DNA from: Paraflavitalea sp. CAU 1676 | GTDB taxonomy: Bacteria; Bacteroidota; Bacteroidia; Chitinophagales; Chitinophagaceae | Assembly: GCF_029223285.1 (NCBI RefSeq) | Contig: NZ_JARHUJ010000010.1 | Location: 186,001 to 250,000 of the forward strand | Reading direction: 5' to 3' | DNA length: 64,000 nucleotides | Shown here: in pieces, positions 61,189 through 64,000 of the stretch | Numbering within the stretch: the first letter of the stretch is position 1 | Layout: each line of letters begins with the position of its first letter | The notes under the pieces: generated by a model | The model's database searches: none | Told to the model about the DNA's origin: nothing | Seen by the model: only the letters and a program-made list of their open reading frames with translations | Program-made: the position numbers and the translations under genes

Positions 61189-61983
61189 TTAACTTTTACA
61201 CAAGAGACGGAAACGGTGGGGAGCGTAACCCATGAGTTTCTTAAAGTTGCGTATATAATGCGCGTCGTCGAAGAAGCCAAAGCGAAAGGCGATGTCGGAA
61301 ATGGGGAGGCGGCTGCGTACCAGCAATGGCAACGAACTGGCCACTTTTGTATGCAACTGGAAATCGGTAATGGTGCAGCCTTTGGCCTGGCGAAATATGC
61401 GCGACAGGTAAACAGGGTGAACATGCGCCCTGGCTGCCAGGGAACTTAGTGTATGAAAGATCTCCTGTTCGCCGGTGATGATGGCCGCTACGGTTTGCAC
61501 ACAGGGTAAGTCGCGCCGGGTAGCAGGTTGTGTTGTGAATTGCTCCAGACAATAGAGTATGTTTTCCATGTCGACCTGCTGGTGGGCGTTGAAATGGGCC
61601 AGTGTCTTGTAGATGGCTGGTAACAGCGTTGCATTGAGTTGACGGCAATTGGCCGGAAGCAGCAGTTGTTTGTCGGTCCAATGTTGCCAGTCGTGTTTGA
61701 ATTCAATATTGAAGCAATGCCCTCCCGTGGGTTGGAATTCGTTGCCGTGCTGATAATGAGCAGGCCTGAACAGGAGGGTGCCGGGCAGTATTTCTGCCGA
61801 AGTTCCATGGGTGTTTTCCCTGTATTGACCCTTGGTGAGCAAACTGATATAGGGATTTTCGTGGCTATGTGTTTCGATGGAGCAGTCCGGTCCGTAAGCA
61901 GTGAGGGATAGCGTGAGCGTATCGCTATCACCGGTGCGCAGGCTTTCGCCAAAATATTCTCCTTCTTGCAAGAGGCGGTTCAT
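61189..61983 (-). CDS. AraC-family transcriptional regulator
   Basis: A 264-aa regulator. The N-terminal half is an AraC-binding cupin-like domain (CSIETHSHENPYISLLTKGQY, RPAHYQHGNEF). The C-terminal ~95 residues hold two helix-turn-helices (LSSLAARAHVHPVYLSRIFRQAKG; ISDIAFRFGFFDDAHYIRNFKKLMGYAPHRFR). The downstream HExxH gene is on the same strand and may be its target; no operator was identified. Confidence 0.9.
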   Translation of the reverse strand: MNRLLQEGEYFGESLRTGDSDTLTLSLTAYGPDCSIETHSHENPYISLLTKGQYRENTHGTSAEILPGTLLFRPAHYQHGNEFQPTGGHCFNIEFKHDWQHWTDKQLLLPANCRQLNATLLPAIYKTLAHFNAHQQVDMENILYCLEQFTTQPATRRDLPCVQTVAAIITGEQEIFHTLSSLAARAHVHPVYLSRIFRQAKGCTITDFQLHTKVASSLPLLVRSRLPISDIAFRFGFFDDAHYIRNFKKLMGYAPHRFRLLCKS

Positions 61984-62048
61984 GGCTAATATTTAAACCG
62001 GATGGGTATTGACGAAGTTAAACAATGATTTTCTTTTACATTGCAGCC

Positions 62049-62159
62049 GTGAAAAAAAAACGCTATTCGCTCCTGCTGTTATTGCTCATCAAGGCAGACG
62101 TTTTCGCGCAACCAACCGGTAACGGGAAGATGGAGTCGACGGGACCTTATATCCCTTGA
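62049..62159 (+). pseudogene. Orphan signal-peptide fragment (36 aa)
   Basis: A GTG-initiated frame reads VKKKRYSLLLLLLIKADVFAQPTGNGK and stops after 36 codons. It is a textbook Sec signal peptide with an Ala-x-Ala-like cleavage site, followed by only about 15 residues. It is most likely the 5' stub of a decayed secreted-protein gene; a short secreted peptide is the alternative. The rest of the gap (61984-62260) shows nothing else. Confidence 0.45.
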
Positions 62160-62260
62160 GATACGACGACACTGAAGCGAAGTATGGATGATCAAGAGCA
62201 GATTGAAGTAATGCTGACGACTATTCTGTACCTTTAGAAGCGGTTCGGATATTGGAGTGA

Positions 62261-63238
62261 ATGTTAAATTATAATCGAACCTCTATGCGGGATTTTGGTA
62301 CTATGCCTGATCATTTGCCGTTGAGGATATTACTCCTATTCCTATTGGTTTTCTGCTTGAGCGGATGCACGGCTTCCAGAAAGTCGACCCAGCTACAAAT
62401 TACCAAAGAAAGTTATTGCAGTCCATCCATTGCAGTTGCCTGGGACAACTATCCTTTATCTCACAATATCGATTCACTGCTGGACGCTAACCATGCTCTT
62501 GCTCAACGTTTCGCAACGCCCAGTATATTGCTGATGCATGCATTGGGTGTATTGGGTGACGTACATCAGATCGTAGAGTTAAAGAATGACTCCAGCAATC
62601 TCTTGGGAGCAATGCAGCTAAGGCAACGAATTATGAATAAGATACTTTTAGCTAATGCGGGGATTGGCGCCATCACCGCCGAACTGGATTGTGAAGTTGA
62701 ACGGATGGATCAGATTGCGAAATACATCGAAGGTAAAAACGCCAAACGTACTACCCGCTTAACGGTGGCTTCAATTGTTGTCGGCGCGGCATCTGGCGTC
62801 GCTACTTCGTTGGTGAGCAACGCAAGTTGGAACAAAGGTATTGCAATAGGGGGTGGTGTGGCGGTTGTGGGATTGGGTATTGCTACCCTGAACCCGAAAG
62901 GTGAAAAGGTAGAACTGATACACAAACGGAACCTGTTGCGCGATGTGTGGTTGCAGGAAGATAACCAGGATATTCCATCGTTCGTATGGTTTATGCTTAC
63001 GGAAAAGCGGGTCAACAAAGTGGGAGACAGTTCCTTGTTGAATAGCTTGAAACACCGCTGGATCCGGTACCAGTTTGATGGTGATGCCGAAATGGCTGCG
63101 ACTTCTGTTAGCTTTACCGAAGGCGGGAATTACACTGCTGGTGACCTGCGCGACCGTGCAGCCATGATCAATCAATTGCAGGCTGTGATCAAATCGCTGG
63201 AGCAATATGTAAATGCTTTTCTGCGGGAGTTGCCTTGA
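62261..63238 (+). CDS. Lipoprotein of unknown function
   Basis: A 325-aa lipoprotein with signal LPLRILLLFLLVFCLSGCTAS (Cys 36 from the ATG at 62261; a later in-frame Met at 62285 gives a shorter, more usual signal). The middle has a Gly-rich membrane-like hairpin (LTVASIVVGAASGVATSLVSN, GIAIGGGVAVVGLGIATL, residues ~168-210) flanked by helices. No family is recognised. There is no operon partner. Confidence 0.65.
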   Translation: MLNYNRTSMRDFGTMPDHLPLRILLLFLLVFCLSGCTASRKSTQLQITKESYCSPSIAVAWDNYPLSHNIDSLLDANHALAQRFATPSILLMHALGVLGDVHQIVELKNDSSNLLGAMQLRQRIMNKILLANAGIGAITAELDCEVERMDQIAKYIEGKNAKRTTRLTVASIVVGAASGVATSLVSNASWNKGIAIGGGVAVVGLGIATLNPKGEKVELIHKRNLLRDVWLQEDNQDIPSFVWFMLTEKRVNKVGDSSLLNSLKHRWIRYQFDGDAEMAATSVSFTEGGNYTAGDLRDRAAMINQLQAVIKSLEQYVNAFLRELP

Positions 63239-63430
63239 AAATTGCAGCTCCGGATGCGGGGATGAGGTTTAGGTGGGGTGGTCTATTATTTATTTCAGTC
63301 TTGCAGGCCCATCGTGCTTCTTTAGTATTGGAATACCATTGATCTTTTTTGGTTCAACTCGGGATGATCAGCAAAGGTGAGTGTGGTGAAGATTTTCTCG
63401 AGCTTTTTGTTGTTGATGGTGTAGGCACCG

Positions 63431-64000
63431 TCAGTAAATTGAAATTTGATCGCTGATGCGGTACCAATCAAAGTCGACCGAACCGCCAGCTGTTGCGCTG
63501 GCCCAGTTGAACAAACCAAAACGGTAGCCGATGAAATGGGGTAGGGTGTACTCCATCTGCAGGGTGTTGCCGATCTTCGTCCAGGTTTTGTTATCGGTGC
63601 TGTAATAGAAGTAACCTTTATCGGTCCTGTTGCGGAAGTCGCCTTCGGCTTTTACATACACCTTATTGCCCGTCAAAGCCATCCTTTGTTTTTCTTCAGG
63701 AGCAGCCTTCTCGCCATTCACCATCACGAGGTATTTGTTGCCTCCTTCCATCTTCACGCCTACCCACCCAAATTTCTTTTGCAGCAGGATGAGGCCGGCG
63801 CAGTCGCCATCTTTCATATTCGACACGTCGATTGCCGTAGCGGCAGCACTGGTAGGTCCAAAAGTTCTCTGTGTAAGCGTATTGCGGGCTGCCAACACAG
63901 AACTGTCTACCCGCCCCGTTGTAATGCGCAGGAAGCCGGGGTGTGCCGTAACTGACCAATGGGCGTTATCGGGATTGTGGTTCCACTGCCAGGGTAGGGG
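63431..64000 (-). CDS. GH43-like glycosidase, C-terminal concanavalin-like domain (partial)
   Basis: The 3' part of a gene entering from the right edge. The readable ~189 residues (LPWQWNHNPDNAHWSVTAHPGFLRI, TLTQRTFGPTSAAATAID, GLILLQKKFGWVGVK, GYRFGLFNWASATAGGSVDFDWYRI) match the beta-sandwich that ends GH43 beta-xylosidases and arabinofuranosidases. The catalytic propeller lies outside the window. It stops at TGA 63431-63433. A shifted frame downstream continues with coding-like codons to 63322, so a frameshift near the end is possible. Confidence 0.8.
   Translation of the reverse strand, partial: PLPWQWNHNPDNAHWSVTAHPGFLRITTGRVDSSVLAARNTLTQRTFGPTSAAATAIDVSNMKDGDCAGLILLQKKFGWVGVKMEGGNKYLVMVNGEKAAPEEKQRMALTGNKVYVKAEGDFRNRTDKGYFYYSTDNKTWTKIGNTLQMEYTLPHFIGYRFGLFNWASATAGGSVDFDWYRISDQISIY

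Noticed and set aside
1-64000. CRISPR arrays, insertion sequences, prophage genes, rRNA
   Set aside because: No regularly spaced repeats, transposase or integrase motifs, phage structural genes or rRNA-like stretches were seen on either strand.

Overview
The window looks like chromosomal DNA of a Bacteroidota member, probably Chitinophagaceae-like. The basis is SusC/SusD pairs, type IX secretion (T9SS) C-terminal tails, TAnnTTTG promoter elements, many lipoproteins with Cys lipoboxes, LytTR two-component systems with Reg_prop sensors, and few Shine-Dalgarno sites. The family assignment is inference. I see no phage, insertion sequence or CRISPR array.

Region 1 (1-19363) is a glycan utilization locus on the + strand. 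It holds the end of a SusC porin, SusD, a DUF5017 lipoprotein, an SSS-family symporter, two large secreted proteins of a shared unrecognised architecture, an SGNH hydrolase, a GH97 glycosidase behind its own candidate promoter and a striking inverted repeat, a third large paralogue, and an FAD-dependent oxidoreductase with a C-terminal lectin-like region. SusCD would bind and import oligosaccharides at the outer membrane, the secreted enzymes would deacylate and trim them, and the symporter would take the product into the cytoplasm. The substrate cannot be read from sequence.

Region 2 (19364-28473) holds an EcsC-like protein, a minus-strand operon of sensor kinase, LytTR regulator and single-domain globin, two secreted proteins (one with a T9SS tail), a CYTH-like protein and a FUSC membrane protein.

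Region 3 (28474-32990) carries a duplicated DoxX-like membrane protein and then the most striking pair: a family 2A encapsulin shell (SrpI type) overlapping a SufS-type cysteine desulfurase with a ~160-residue N-terminal extension, its presumed cargo-loading domain. A hot-dog thioesterase follows under its own promoter.

Region 4 (33000-44500) is mixed accessory content: SRPBCC, DUF998 and VOC proteins, a GlxA-type regulator, a proline iminopeptidase-like lipoprotein, a GxGYxYP protein, an outer-membrane barrel, a tRNA with an unusual 8-nt anticodon loop, and proteins of unknown function.

Region 5 (44502-54298) has a PepSY/TonB-receptor pair for siderophore-like uptake, a 1105-aa T9SS-exported M60 (mucinase-type) peptidase, a tandem-repeat protein, a beta-propeller-like lipoprotein and a small unknown.

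Region 6 (54456-64000) contains a stress/redox cluster: a Crp/Fnr regulator, then two tandem exact TGTGA-N6-TCACA sites, then YceI, a tautomerase, an SDR lacking the usual Ser/Tyr, a nitronate monooxygenase, and a convergent Ohr peroxidase. It ends with an HExxH protein, an AraC regulator, an orphan signal-peptide fragment, a lipoprotein and the 3' part of a GH43-like gene.
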